A stretch of 64,000 nucleotides of DNA from Clitopilus passeckerianus (lineage: Eukaryota > Basidiomycota > Agaricomycetes > Agaricales > Entolomataceae): positions 1,674,001 through 1,738,000 of the forward strand of contig CALYLX010000126.1 in the NCBI GenBank assembly GCA_944990035.1, given 5' to 3'. The position numbers and the translations under genes were made by a program. Positions 1 through 12,859 of this stretch are shown piece after piece. How positions within the stretch are numbered: position 1 is the first letter of the stretch; every line of letters starts with the position of its first letter. The notes below the pieces were generated by a model, which saw only the letters and a list, made by a program, of their open reading frames with translations, had not been told where the DNA came from and ran no database searches.

Positions 1-3000
1 TCAACCGTCGGCATTAGTGTCGAGAAGCAGTGGGCTGTCTTCCGCTTATTGGCAGCCCTCTTACATTTGGGCAATGTCAAAGTCTCCCAGATTCGCAATG
101 ACTCCACCGTTGATGACAACGATCCTGCTCTGATCCTTGCTACTCGTTTCCTTGGAGTCAATCTGGCCGAATTCAAGAAGTGGACCATTAAGAAGCAGAT
201 AGTCACACGTTCGGAGAAGATTGTCACTGCTTTGAGTGCCGCACAAGCAACAGTCGTTCGAGACAGTGTTGCCAAATTCGTTTACGCTTGCTTGTTCGAA
301 TGGTTGGTTGCCATTGTCAACGAGAGTTTGGCTGGTGAAAACGGAGATGCTGCTGAACGTGCTGAAATGTTCATCGGCGTTTTGGATATCTATGGATTTG
401 AGCATTTCCAAAAGGTGCGTCTTCTGGCTTTGATTCTGCCGTCTCGACTGACACAACCCTCGTGTAGAATTCCTTCGAACAGTTCAGCATCAACTATGCG
501 AACGAAAAGCTTCAGCAGGAGGTATGACCGATAGCCTACCTGCACACTAGTACTTATAAAAACTTCTTCAGTTCAACTCTCACGTGTTCAAACTTGAGCA
601 AGAGGAATACGTGAAGGAAGAAATCAACTGGACTTTCATTGACTTCTCCGACAATCAACCCTGTATTGACGCTATAGAAGGCAAACTAGGCGTATTGTCA
701 TTGCTTGATGAAGAATCACGTCTACCTTCTGGCAGCGACGCATCTTTCCTTCAGAAACTCAATAACCAGTTACTCCCTAAACCCGAATTCAAGACTATTT
801 ACAAGAAGCCACGTTTTGGAAATTCCGCCTTCACCATAGCACATTATGCTTTAGACGTGACCTACGAGGTAGAAGGCTTCCTAGAGAAGAATAGGGACAC
901 CGTTCCAGACGAGCAAATGGCCCTGCTTGCATCGACAAAGAACCCCTTCCTGAAGGAAGTTCTGGACGCCGCTCTCAACTCTGCTAGAGATGCTACCAAA
1001 GGCCCTGATAGCCCACATCCTAGTTCACCCGCTTTCTCCGAATCCGGCAGCACGGGCTCGCGTCGTTCCTCAGTTATCCCCGACCCTGGTCGCCAGTCCT
1101 TTATAGCCAGCTCTACCGGCTCTGGACCCGCAAAGCGCCCAGGAGCTGCTAGCAAGAAGCCAACTCAAGGATCTATCTTCAAAGCCTCATTAATCACTCT
1201 GATGGACACCCTGAGCGTAACAAATGTTCATTACATTCGTTGCATCAAGCCGAATGAAGCGAAGCGGCCTTGGGAATTCCAGTCTCAGCAAGTACTGGGC
1301 CAACTGCGTGCTTGCGGTGTTCTTGAAACCATCCGAATCAGCTGTGCTGGATATCCCACTAGATGGGTATACGAAGAATTTGCTGAGCGGTAAGATTCCG
1401 TCTAACTATTTGGATTTTTGCTCATAGATCACTTAGTTATTATATGCTTGTGCCTTCGTCGGATTGGCAACCCATGATACAAACCCTCGCTCTCAAAGAC
1501 CTTTGCTCCAAAATTCTTGACAAGACTATTGCGGACCCCAACATGTACCAAAACGGCAAGACCAAGATTTTCTTCCGTGCAGGCATGCTTGCTGCTTTGG
1601 AATCCCTGCGCTCGGATCGACTAAACGCGTTGGCCACGGTAATCCAGAAGAACATGCGCCGTCGTATGGCAGTGAACAGATATCGAGAGCTTAGAAGTGC
1701 AACGATTACAATTCAAACTCACTGGCGCAGCCGCCTTGCCAAGAAGTTTGTAGAGTCCATTCGGCGAGAGGTCGCCGCCACCCGCCTGCAGACTGGCATT
1801 CGGGCGGCTCTCCAACGGAAGCAATTCTTGAATATTCGACAGGCAGTCATCCGCGTGCAATCCTGTCAGTGCATTTTTCTTCTTGCGAGGATGCTGTACT
1901 TAACCATGCTACAGATGCTCGTGGCGTCCAGGCTAGGCAATGGTTTGCACAAGAGCGTAAAACGAGGGCTGCCACTCTTTTACAGAGGTTGCTGCGTGGA
2001 ATGTATGGTGCCCTAACCTACGACCCTGCGACTGTGATACTAAATATGCGTTTCTCCCAGCTTATCTCGGCGCTCATTCCGTTCTGACGTCAAACGTGTC
2101 ATCTGGATGCAATCTTGCCTTCGACGTCGCCTTGCTCGCAAAGAGCTTAAGGCGCTCAAAGCCGAGGCCCGATCTGTCTCTAAATTCAAAGAGATTTCCT
2201 ACAAGCTGGAGAACAAGGTTGTTGAGCTCACACAGAACCTACAGAAGCGCATAGAGGAGAAGAAGGAGCTGCAGTCACAAGTCAATCAACTAGAGCAACA
2301 GCTGCAACAATGGATCGGTCGACACGACGAATCCGATCAGCGATCAAAGCAACTTCAGGCCTCTTTGGCTACAGCTGAAGCCGAGCTTGCGTCACGTAAC
2401 GAGCTTCTGCAAGCTAAGGCTGGGGTTGAACAGCGATTGGAGGAAGCCCTGATCAAAGCGACCGAAAAGGAGGAGACGATTCGGAAATTGACCGACGAGA
2501 TATCTCGCCAAGCCACACAACTCGAGTCTCAACAAAAGACTATAGACGCGACGCCAGCCCGCAATCACGAGGACTCCTCCGTCATCCTCACTTTGAAGAA
2601 CGAAGTCAGCAACCTGCGAGAGCAATTAAACCGTTCAAATGCATTGAATGCATTGACACGGGGTGCTCGACCCGAACCCCCTCTATCCCCTACCTTCGCT
2701 CCTGCCCTCAGGATTGGCGAAACCAATGGAACTGCCAACGGGAATGCACCGGGTGCAGCAAACAGGCATCAACGTCGCCACAGTTCCGCTAGCGCCTTCA
2801 ATGGGGTCACGCCTGAGAACCGCACTTCCGCTGACGAGCTCATGATAGATGTCAAGCGAAGCCAGGCTATGAACCCCCGCGCGGTCTCCGTTGCCTACAA
2901 CGGCGAAGATGCGCGGTTCCGAAATATCAACGGGCTTCCCGGAATTATAGATGATCCCGCAGAGGAGAAGATCCGGTTGATGCAAGATGCGAAGAAGCTG

Positions 3001-4377
3001 GACGAGGATGTCTTAGATGGCCTGGTTCGGGGCCTCAAGATACCTGCACCATCCCTCACAAACCCATCTGCTGTTAAGGAGATCCTCTTCCCTGCCAATC
3101 TCATCAGTCTGGTCACGAATGAGATGTGGAAGTACGGCCTCATCCAAGAAAGCGAACGCTTCCTGGCGAATGTCATGCAGACCATCCAAGCCCATGTTAT
3201 GGTATGTATTTCCGCTGTAAGGCGTTTGAGTCCTTTGCTCACCTCCCCTTTAGTCATTCACCGGTGAAGATGCCATTGTTCCAGGCATATTCTGGCTCTC
3301 AAATGTCCATGAAATGCTTTCTTTCATCTGCGTGGCAGAGAGCGACATGCTACAGGGTATCGGCCCAGGTGAAGAAGACGTTGTACGACCATTCGACTGG
3401 AACGACTACGAAAGACTGGTCTCAGTTGTCAAGCACGACCTCGACAGTCTGGAGTACAATATCTATCATACATGGATGTTGGAGACCAAGAAAAAGCTGG
3501 CGAAGATGGTCATTCCGGCCCTGATTGAAAGTCAATCGCTCCCTGGCTTCACAACGAGCGACGGTGGGGGACGGCTCTTCAACCGTATCCTCAACACCAA
3601 CACCCAGCCCGCCTTTAGCATGGACGACATTCTGAATCTCCTGAACAAAGTATGGAAGAGCTTGAAGAGTTATTACATGGAAGAATCCGTCGTGCACCAA
3701 GTTATTACCGAGCTTCTCAAACTCATTGGAGTTACGAGTTTCAATGATCTTCTCATGCGACGCAACTTCTCTTCATGGAAACGAGGTGGGTTCACAACCT
3801 CTGACAAATATGGCGGGGGCTGATGCAACGTTCTTCAGCAATGCAAATCCAGTACAACATCACCAGGATTGAAGAATGGTGCAAATCCCATGACATGCCA
3901 GAAGGCACACTTCAGCTTGAACACCTGATGCAGGCTACCAAGCTCTTGCAGTTGAAAAAGGTGATGCTCTTGTTCTTGTTCGTCCCATTAGCCAACAAAA
4001 CGCTGATATGTTTTCCAGTCTACTGCTAATGATATCGAAATTATCTACGACGTCTGCTGGATGCTGAGCCCCATGCAAATTCAACGCATGTGTACAAATT
4101 ACTACGTTGCAGATTACGAAGTGAGTGAAATATGTAAATATCATCTAGAAGTCAGCTAATTTTGTCCCAGAACCCCATATCGCCAGAGATCTTGCGCGTT
4201 GTGGCTTCACGAGTTCAAGCTAATGACAGAAACGACCACCTACTTCTCGCCCCCGAGACCGAAGAAGTAGGACCTTACGAACTGCCCCTCCCCCGAGAGG
4301 TTTCAGGTCTGGAAACTTATGTACCTGCCTACTTGAATGTCTCCCACTTGAGACGACTGGCGGCCTTGGTTTCATAA
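1..4377 (+). CDS. MYO2: Class V myosin heavy chain (5'-truncated by window)
   Basis: Actin-based motor that carries vesicles and organelles along actin cables. The open frame runs from base 1, so the N-terminal half of the motor lies outside the window. Visible in order: late motor domain with the hallmark LDIYGFE (about 385-405) and NSFEQFSINYANEKL (468 on); an actin-binding loop rich in Ser/Pro; HYIRCIKPNE near 1235; a run of IQ motifs (about 1620-2160); a coiled coil (about 2160-2660); a linker; and the DIL cargo-binding globular tail (about 3050-4377). Introns are 415-467, 522-571, 1390-1427, about 1865-1914, about 2003-2059, about 3202-3254, about 3787-3841, about 3961-4018 and about 4121-4170, all with GT-AG ends. 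Stop TAA is 4375-4377. IQ + coiled coil + DIL order separates class V from other myosins. Tail-to-tail with the AN1 zinc-finger gene. Confidence 0.95.
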
Positions 4378-4532
4378 CTTCACCTACTATAACTTCCCCC
4401 AATCGTTTGTCTGTTATCATTTATCGTATACCTCGCACTGCTGGATTCACGTCATATTTGCATTCTGTACTCAAAAATAGTTTTCGCTCGTTGATCGAGA
4501 CATATAGAACTAATATCGATTTGAAAAGGCTG

Positions 4533-5473
4533 CTAAGTTTGTGGGACATGCTCAATAAGAACCGTATCTCCATCTTCAATCTCTTCTGCAAAGACAGAAT
4601 CGTTCTGTAAGGGTACGCCTTCGAGGTGAAACAATCGAAGGGGCTAATGGAAGAAATTGTCACCAAGGGTTTCACCACGAGTTAGCAAAGGGTTACCTGC
4701 GTGTTGGACAGATTGAAATGGCGTGAAAGACAGTCCAGAACTTTGCCTGTGGATAGATTCTGCAAGGAATGCCTTAGGCTGTCAGGATCGTGGATGAGCA
4801 ATGTCGCTTGACACACCTTCCGGAACCAATACACCTTTTCGACATCCCCGGCTTTGACCTTGACATTGACGCGCTGGTCCACTGGCAGGGACACAGCTTG
4901 ATCTTTAGGGTCTCCAGGTTTCGCATGATGACGGATCTTCATGAGCTCAATCTTCCGTTGTTGAGCAGTCAACGGTTTCCGGGATTTATCGCTGGGCTTC
5001 GATGTACCCGTCTTCTTCGGAAAGTGCTTCATGAGTAGATTGCGCGCATCTTCATTCTTCTGGGAGCCCGTTTTCACTGGCGGAGAACAGTCATGGGAGT
5101 CTGGATATCGATGCCTGGAGAAGGCTATCAGAAGAGTCATGCCGAAGTGTGACTACAAACTCTAATCTTACTGAGCACAGAAGGACACTTGGCACTTGGA
5201 GCAGGTAGGAGTAGAATTATAATTGAAGGCATCCAAGGCAAGATTCTGACAGTTAGGTAGAGCGCAGCGTTTGATTGGCTTTAGAGTTGGCTGCAATTGT
5301 TCAGTCGTGGACTCGGTAGGCTTTACAGGACAGTCATGGTCTTCTGGTTTGTAGTGTCCATCGCAAAACTTTTTCTCGCACTGACATTGAATTGGCAAGA
5401 AATCGACCTGATTGCAGAAAGGATGTGAGCACTGCGTCCCGACATGGAGTAACGAGTGAGAGTCCGACATCAT
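4533..5473 (-). CDS. CUZ1: CUZ1/ZFAND1-like AN1 zinc-finger, ubiquitin-like protein
   Basis: Predicted Cdc48- and proteasome-associated stress protein, by similarity in layout to yeast Cuz1 and human ZFAND1. Two AN1-type zinc fingers are seen: CSHPFCNQVDFLPIQC with the FCDGHYKPEDHDC tail at the N terminus, and CALPNCQNLALDAF with CSKCQVSFCAQ, continued after an intron by HRYPDSHDC. A basic linker follows, then a C-terminal ubiquitin-like domain. The last exon (about 4533-4640) is recognised because splicing 4641-4695 puts PLRLFHLEGVPLQ and EEIEDGDTVLIEH in frame, typical of such domains; without it the protein would end prematurely. Start ATG at 5473 is 68 bp from the divergent Did4 ATG (5542), so the two genes share a very short promoter region. 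The stop is 155 bp from the myosin stop. Confidence 0.88.
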
Positions 5474-5541
5474 GATCGTAAGGAGTAAGGACTCTGAGCG
5501 CTACAGCTACAATCATCATCTCTTCTCCTCTTGCCCTCATC

Positions 5542-6482
5542 ATGAACATCATCGTGAGTTGGTGCCCACATGCTGGGATTGTGTCTGATATTAAATGCAG
5601 GAAACTCTCTTTGGGAGAACTGTTACCCCGGCAGAGCGGCTACGCCAGCATCAGCGGTCACTGGCCAAAGCTCAGAGGGAGCTTGACAGGGAGCGCAGCA
5701 AACTGGAGCAGAGCGAGAAAAAACTGGTAATGGACATCAAGAAAAGCGCTAAAGCTGGCCAGATGGTATGCTCTAATTACTCGCTGTACGTAACATATCT
5801 TGATTCATTCCCCACAGAATGCTTGCAAGGTGATGGCCAAGGACCTAGTCCGAACTCGAAGATATGTCCAGAAGTTCTATCAAATGCGAACCCAACTCCA
5901 GGCCGTCGGGCTGCGGATACAAACTCTCAGAAGTAATCAACAAATGGCAGAAGCAATGCGAGGGGCGACTCGTGTGTGTATCCCAATTACAGCTCTCAAG
6001 CTCTCAATACCTGACATGAATGGCGTACTAGGCCATGGCCTCAATGAATCGCGGGTTGAACCTTCCGGGGATCCAGAAAATCATGAATGACTTTGAGAAA
6101 GAGAGTTCGATGATGGATATGAAGGAGGGCATGATGTCGGATACAATTGACGAGGTAATGGACGAAGAAGAGGATGAGGAGGAGGAAGGCGATAAGATAT
6201 TGAAGGAGGTGTTAGATGAAATAGGCGTGGATTTATCACATCAGGTTCGTTACTTTCTCTGGGCTAGCTATAATTTATTCAAGTATCTCCCTGTAGCTGA
6301 CTGATGCACCAACCGGCATCGCAACAGCTACATCTGCCCTCACCAATCGTACACCAGTTGCCCTCGGCGAAGGGGGGCCAAGTCGTCCAGCAGATACTTC
6401 CGTAGGCGGAGGTTCGGGTGGTGGTGGCATGTCGGATGAAGATGCGCTCCAGGCAAGATTGGACGCATTGCGAAGAGGCTGA
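5542..6482 (+). CDS. DID4: ESCRT-III subunit Vps2/Did4 (CHMP2 family)
   Basis: Core ESCRT-III protein that polymerises on endosomal membranes and recruits Vps4 in multivesicular body sorting. Exon 1 encodes only MNII, then a 44-nt intron, then ETLFGRTVTPAERLRQHQRS, the canonical CHMP2 N terminus. A basic N-terminal helical hairpin is followed by an acidic C-terminal half (MDEEEDEEEEGDKILKEVLDE) and a Gly/Ser-rich linker. The protein ends with DALQARLDALRRG, a MIM1-type motif that binds the Vps4 MIT domain. Introns fall near 5555-5601, 5765-5818, 5975-6034 and 6244-6298. Stop TGA is 6480-6482, only 33 bp from the convergent COG4 stop, so the 3' UTRs must overlap on opposite strands. Confidence 0.95.
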
Positions 6483-6515
6483 ACCCAGCCCATGGCTTTC
6501 TCAGCTTGGTGGAAA

Positions 6516-9294
6516 TTACATTTTCAGGCTAGCTATTGCTCGTGCTTCGGTATTCGTCAATTTCCATGTTATCCCGGAACTATTATAGAATTCATTGACA
6601 TCTTCATCCTGAAACCACATATCAGCATATATCGCTTTTTTGGAACACGTTCTCGTGGATTTCTTACAACATCTAGGTTCAAAAGGGTGGATATTTGCTG
6701 CAACCGTACGAATTTCTCTCGAGCGTCGCCAAATGCAGTTTGAGAGGCCAGGTATGACGTTATGGCTCGAAGGTCGCGATCGAAGCGAATCGCACCTAGC
6801 TAAAATATAATGAGATGATAGGCATGGTCCCAGCCTTTGTTCATTATCTCACCTCTGAGAACTTCATGGTAACAATCAATTTCTCCCAAGGACGAAGAAC
6901 AAAATCTAACGCTAGTCCAAAGAATAAACGATAGTTTCTGTCCGTGAATGCATCCTATCGAAACATCTGTCAGAAAGCCTGAACCTTCTTATTCTAAGCC
7001 CATACCTTATATCCATCCACGAGTCCTTCCCAGGTTTTAATGAACCGCTTCCGTATCGTATCCTGATATTCCGCCTGTGCATAGGCATCCTCGTCCAGCA
7101 AGTAGTTGGTATCCTTATATACATCCGTTGTGAAGGTTCGTAGTTTGGGTCGCAAAAGTTGATTGAATATCTGCTCGATTCCGGCCTACACAGAACTGTC
7201 AACTTAGACCACAACGGGGGGATTCTTTGGCCACGTACTCTCAGTGTTGATCTGAACTTCGAGCCAAGTGAAGAGAAGTTCGAAAGCTGACTCTTGATGG
7301 TAACCTGGGTATCAGTGAGATAATATTGTTCGATCGGAGGACTTTCTCCCAGATCTCGGATGAGACGGTCGAGGTGGGAGGACGAGATGTCTAGATCATT
7401 CAGTATGATCTTTCACACAAGTGCGTGAGACGCAGGTTGACTGGAAGAGTAGAACGAGACTGACTATGAAGGCCATTCTCTGTTCTCTTTCATTTCTCTC
7501 GGATCGTGCGCCTGGTCGATATATGTCATCCAGTTTCTTGCGGATGACACTAATAAAATCAGTTTCTATCACTTCACGAAGTTGTTTAAGGCAGCGATCG
7601 ACGACGTCTGCAGAGCCAGTGGAGAGAATTCGCAAGAAAACCATTTTAAAGATGTAGAATGCGTCATCCGGTGTTGTGCTGGTGGGTGGTAGCTGTGATG
7701 TGTCGACATCCGAAAGTCGATGGACCTGCAAAATGATGTGTAATGAGGCCATTGTGACAATTTCCTGTGGTAGCCTCGAACAGACCTTCTCAATGCTGAC
7801 TCGAGTGTACCAGATTTCTAGCGGCACATAATATGTATCAGCCAGTTCTTCGAAGAGCTTTTGTGAGGCAGTAGAATCCAAGGACTGCAACATTTCCTTC
7901 ATGGATCCCGGTATGTTTGGGGTAGGCTGCTCATCATCATTGCTGGGTCCGTCCTAGTAGCCTTGGTATTAGGAATATGCAACTCAGCAGGCGCTCCTGA
8001 CTTACATTTGTGTATTCAACCAGGAACTTCCGAAATAGATACCATCTTCCTATCATACTGGCCAGTTCAGAGGTAGACTTATCAATTTCACGCAAGTCAA
8101 TGCCACTCTCTTCCACCGACGAGTTTGGAGCCGGCCGTTGGACATTCCTAGCTTGAATTGAACTGGGTGGGTTGTTTTTGATGTCTGATAGCTTGGCTGA
8201 GGGTCAATGATGTCTATGTTGAGCAGGGAGTGTTTCTGGTCCTTACTTTTCGTCTGATATCTCGTTCTTCTTCCCATGTGTCAATGAGGCTCCTTGTGAC
8301 ACGATCGCTTTCCCGGAGAAGGCGTTGGATGACGTGCTGCATTTTTCCTTGGCCATAGTATTTCTCGACAACCGGACGATGCTGATCAACAATCATAGCA
8401 ACCCCCTCGAAGAAAGCCGTCAATGATGTTGTGAAATATAGAGGCGAAGAAGCTTCAAGTTTCTAAGTAAAAATCTGAGCTGAGGAATACCAAATGACAC
8501 ACTTTTAGCACTTGATGGGGCTTTCACAAGTACAAGGTCGACAACGAATTCGGCATATGCATTGATACCCTCTTCCTCCCAGCCAATAGCGGGGAAAAGT
8601 TTGAAGAACCTGGTGGTGGACGTCGCGTCGCGAGATTGAGAGGCTTGCTCAAAGTTGCGAAGGAAGGTCTTGAGAAGAGATTCTCTTGCCATTCGCAATG
8701 TCTGCGGTGGCGGATAATGACTCTCAGACGTAGGCTGCAAGGGATTAGCTAGGGGCCGCAAACTGAATGCCGAAGGCACTGACCACGGTCAGTTCAGCAA
8801 AGCGGCCAGAAATCACATCAGCAGGCAGTGCCATCGCTCGTGCGCAATGCCTTGCAGCAGACTCCCAGTCTTGAAGTTCGATAGAGGTTTGTAGGTCGGC
8901 TAAAGAAGACTGGCCATATACAGTGAGCACATGCGAACACCGAATATTCACTGACACACACCTTTAACTCTATTACCTGGCCAACACGATCGGCAGCTTC
9001 GCGGACACGTTTAATCTCCTCATCGAGCGAGCGGACAGATCTCCCGACTCTTTCTGCAGTCTTTGCTGTAATTGATACCTGCTGCCTGAGTAAGGATGAA
9101 TCTTGGTGAAGGACGTCGATTTGGGGTCGGAGGGTGTCGAGACGGGCGAGAGATCCAACGACTGGTTCCTTTGCATTGAGAAGATCGATAAGCGACTTCG
9201 AATTCTCTGTTTCTTCTGACTCTAGCACAGTCAGTGCCGTCAAGATCTCTGAGAGTTTTGTTAGTGTACGGGGGTCTTGACGAGGCTCATGCAT
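6516..9294 (-). CDS. COG4: Conserved oligomeric Golgi complex subunit 4
   Basis: Lobe A subunit of the COG tether, acting in retrograde transport within the Golgi. N terminus QDPRTLTKLSEILTALTVLE is followed by a coiled coil. Then comes TSIELQDWESAARHCARAM, the family signature. Further on, GIEQIFNQLLRPKLRTF and YLLDEDAYAQAEYQ match the C-terminal helical domain. The last exons give QQISTLLNLDV and ITWKLTNTEARAIASLK, matching the conserved Cog4 C terminus; stop TAA is 6516-6518. About 12 short introns interrupt the gene. The start is set at ATG 9294, just before the conserved QDPRTL block; an in-frame ATG at 9348 would add 18 residues. The gene lies only 70 bp downstream of the GH3 gene stop on the same strand. 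Confidence 0.93.
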
Positions 9295-9364
9295 TGGACA
9301 TGGAGGGTTCGTATGAATTGGATTTCCAAATTTGGTAGTATATGGCATCAATTTAAATTACAGC

Positions 9365-12300
9365 TTACAATCCAGTCCAAATCAAATCTTTCTTCAGCTC
9401 AAACGTGCCCTCAAGGCCCAGCTCCTCTGAGTTCCTTCCAACACGGACAATATACTTCCCAGAAGCGATCCGCCAGTGGTTTCTCTCAGCGTCCCAATAT
9501 GCCATCCCGTATTTGTCCAGTGTAACGTTTACTTCTGTGGACTTTCCAGGGGAAATATCTCTCGCCTTTGCGAAACCTTTCAACTGGAGCTTGGGCGTCG
9601 TAAGGCCAATATCAGGATACTCAACATATACTTGCGCAACATCTGAGCCAACAGACGATCCAGTGTTGGCGACCGATATGGAGACGACCACTTGGATATC
9701 GTTGTTCTCCGTGGAATTGGTCTTGATGCACAACCCCGACAACGCAAAGGTTGTATATGAGAGGCCAAAGCTTCAACAAGGGGTCAGTCAATCGAAATGG
9801 CGTAAAGATTTATTACTTACCCAAAGGGAAAGAGTGGTTTGATGCTCCTAGCTTGGTAATGCTTGTATCCCACGAAGAGGTCTTCACGGTAACTGACCCC
9901 AGGCACATGAGATAACAATTGCAAAAAATGAATTAGAACCCACTGAATCTTCCCATTTTCGCTACGATGGTTTGGGTATGCTGGAATATCCTGCATGGCC
10001 GTGGGAAGCGTAAGAGGAAGGCGACCTCCTGGATTAATCTTTCCATAGACAACATCTGCAAGGGCATTCCCGGCTTCATTGCCAGAGTACCAAGCTTGAA
10101 GTACACCTGCGACCTGTTCCACCCAAGGCATTGCTATAGCAGAGCCCTAAATAATGGTCAGAGAGTTTCCTGAAATAGTCCTTCCGAAATGCGCCCACCG
10201 CCTGTATGACAACAACGACATTTGAGTTGACTTCAGCTAATCTCTGGATGGCTTGGTCCTGGAGCCCAGGAAGTTGGAGCGAAGGTCTGTCAAACCCTTC
10301 GGCTTCCCATTCGGGAGACAAGCCCCCGACGAATATCACAGTGTCAACCGTCTTTGCGAGGGAAACAGCGGCCTGGATGGCCTCTTCTGGGTCAATCTTT
10401 TCGCATCCACCTAGACGCTGCAGGACCGCAAGGTGCTTTAGAATTTACGCTTTGTCTGACGTAGATCGGGAAGCATACCACACCACGCATTAAAGCAGGC
10501 TGCGAGAGCCTACCCTCTGCTTTATCATCGTCACCGTCTGGGGGAGGGGAGTTGGTGTATACCACTACAATGTCGTAGGTCTTCCCAGCGGTGACGTTAA
10601 TCGTCGCTTTCTCCTCTATAGTGCCCTGGCTGAAGACAGTGGTACATGTAGGTGAAATGTTTTATGGGATAAAACCCAGACTCACCCGTAGAAGAAATCG
10701 CCGGGTGTCTGTTTCGTCCAGTTGTCGATTAGCAGGGATCCATCAACCCATAGTTTTGCTCGACCTGTGGCGTACTTCTGAGATTGGTTATCAACAGAAA
10801 AGATGAAAAGAGCGAACCAGCAACGGTAAGTCCAAATTCGAATTCAGACGACTTCTCGAAAATTATCTTGCCCTCCAGCTTGATAGACCAATTTTCTTCC
10901 AGACCTTTGGGGAGGAAGTCGTTGAGCTTGATCCTCGTGTCGTTGACGACCAGAGATTCAACAGGATCCGAGAGAGTGCCGTCATCCTTGTTGTTAAAAA
11001 AGGTGCAGGTCCACCCGGGTTGGCCATCGGAGGTCCTGAGCAAGTTTTCCAGAGTTGGAAGATATTTGTGCGCTGGGGAACATAATCAGCGTCTATACGA
11101 GCTATTCAACCCGGAATACACACCGTAGCATCCTAGCTCGTACAGGACCTCGACTCCTTTAGGAGTATTGTCATGAAGTCCATCCCAGGGCGAGACCACA
11201 TACGTGGGTTTGAGAGCCGCGGAGCCTCCACCCGAGATAACACGTTCTTTGGCGTTTGGCCCTATGACGGCAACCCTCTTATGTTTGTTGAGTGATACTG
11301 GGAGAACGTCGCCTCTGTTCTTGAGGAGTACCATGCCTTCGGCTGCTACCTGCCTACAGAAAGCTCGGAGTTGAGGTGAATCACGAGAGCGTTCTAATCC
11401 ATCCCCATAGACAACATTAGGGTTTCGCCGTGCTTGGCGTTGCACGAAAGAAAGTAGGTTGGTGACGCGTTCATTTATGGACTCCATGCGAAGCTTCTGA
11501 GCTGACAAGCATTGCAACACTAGTAAAGGTTGCCTCCAGCGCGGCGGTCCAGGCATTTCCAAATCCAAGCCGGCATTGATTGGCTGGTCAACGCCATAGG
11601 TTCCATACCTTCACGAAGGTGAGATTAGGGCAATCTTTGGGAATGAATGACGGGGAATTACCAGTCGCTGATGATCAAACCATCGAACTTCCACTCGTCC
11701 CGGAGAAGGTCAGTTAAGAGTTCCCTATTCTCCGAGCAGTGCGTGCCGTTGATGCGACCGTACCTTGACCAAAGTCAGTTTCGGAAAATAAATAGAACAT
11801 CATGAAACCTACGACGTCATGAATGCCCAGGGTTTTGCGTGCTTCTGAGCCAACATGAATCTATCCACCATTTCAATCGGGATCCGAATCGTAGATCAGT
11901 TGGGCGCTCACGGGTACAGATATATTTCTCTCAAGGCACGAGGGGAAACCACAGATTCAGCGGCTGTTCGTTCGTGCTCTTGGTCATTTCCTACCAAGTG
12001 CTTGATGGCTTGGTATGGACCATGAGCAACGATAGGCATGCCAGAGGGAACATCTTACTAGCTGAAACGCCTTCCGATTGTAAACCTTTGACATATGCAG
12101 CCGCTAGTGTACCTTCAAGTTCCTGTTGAGCCCGAATTCTGGAGAGGAGACGCGGCTACGTACCTGATAGATGCGGATCTTCGGAAAAAGATTCAAAGGA
12201 GCGGCCACCCAAGGGATTCCTTTGGATGTTACAAGTTGGAGCCAAGAGGATGACAGACGACTTTATTTTGGTTTCTTGACCCAAGAAAACACCGACTGAG

Positions 12301-12661
12301 TTCACGAGATCCGGGTCAAAGGTAGAGCCAAGGGCGGTCGCACACTGGTACGGAGCTTCGGTCAGGAGACCGAAAACGAGGCTTAATTGTGGATGATTAC
12401 GCACCGGGAGGCATTGGGCTGGGGTCGACACAAAATGAGAAGATCCACGAACACCCTTGGAATCAGTCAATCGCAAAGCTTAGCACAGAACAAAGAACGC
12501 GGTACATTTGGGCCATCGCTCATGCGAATGGACGGAATACCAAGTCGTTCAATTGGAGTTGTATTCCACCAGTTGGGCCCGGCTAAGAGTGAGATTTTCT
12601 CTTCGGTCTTGAGTTTCGCAACAACGTCTGGGATAGACGCATCCAAGAAGGGGTGAGACAT
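9365..12661 (-). CDS. Intracellular GH3 beta-glucosidase with PA14 domain
   Basis: Glycoside hydrolase family 3 enzyme that removes terminal beta-glucose from cello-oligosaccharides and glucosides. The protein begins MSHPFLDASIPDVVAKL with no signal peptide, so it is predicted to be cytosolic, like BGL1/Cel1-type GH3 enzymes. Seen in order: GH3 N-terminal barrel (IRMSDGPNGVRG, NIQRNPLGGRSFESFSEDP, IKHLVGNDQEHER); the nucleophile Asp in GLIISDWYGTYG (near 11,680); GH3 C-terminal domain (GMVLLKNRGDVLPV); an inserted PA14 domain (about 11,070-10,510; GWTCTFFNNKD, AKLWVDGSLLIDNW); then PSLQLPGLQDQAIQ and a fibronectin-III-like tail ending DLIWTGL. About ten short introns. Length near 850 residues is normal for PA14-containing fungal enzymes. 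Divergent from the UPF0538 gene. Confidence 0.92.
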
Positions 12662-12859
12662 CGTGGTTATACACAGAAAAGCTTGTATGATTCAATAAAC
12701 CCCAAGGCTTTTATTTAAAGGATTTTGAGGCAACGGGTCCACAGGCATGATCGTATGACGGGTTCGGCAATACGTCGGGCATACTAACCCCTCAATTGAG
12801 TTCGGCCCCTTCAAGCCGTTTCTACGATCAAAAATTATTAGCATCTCGCCTCAACGACC

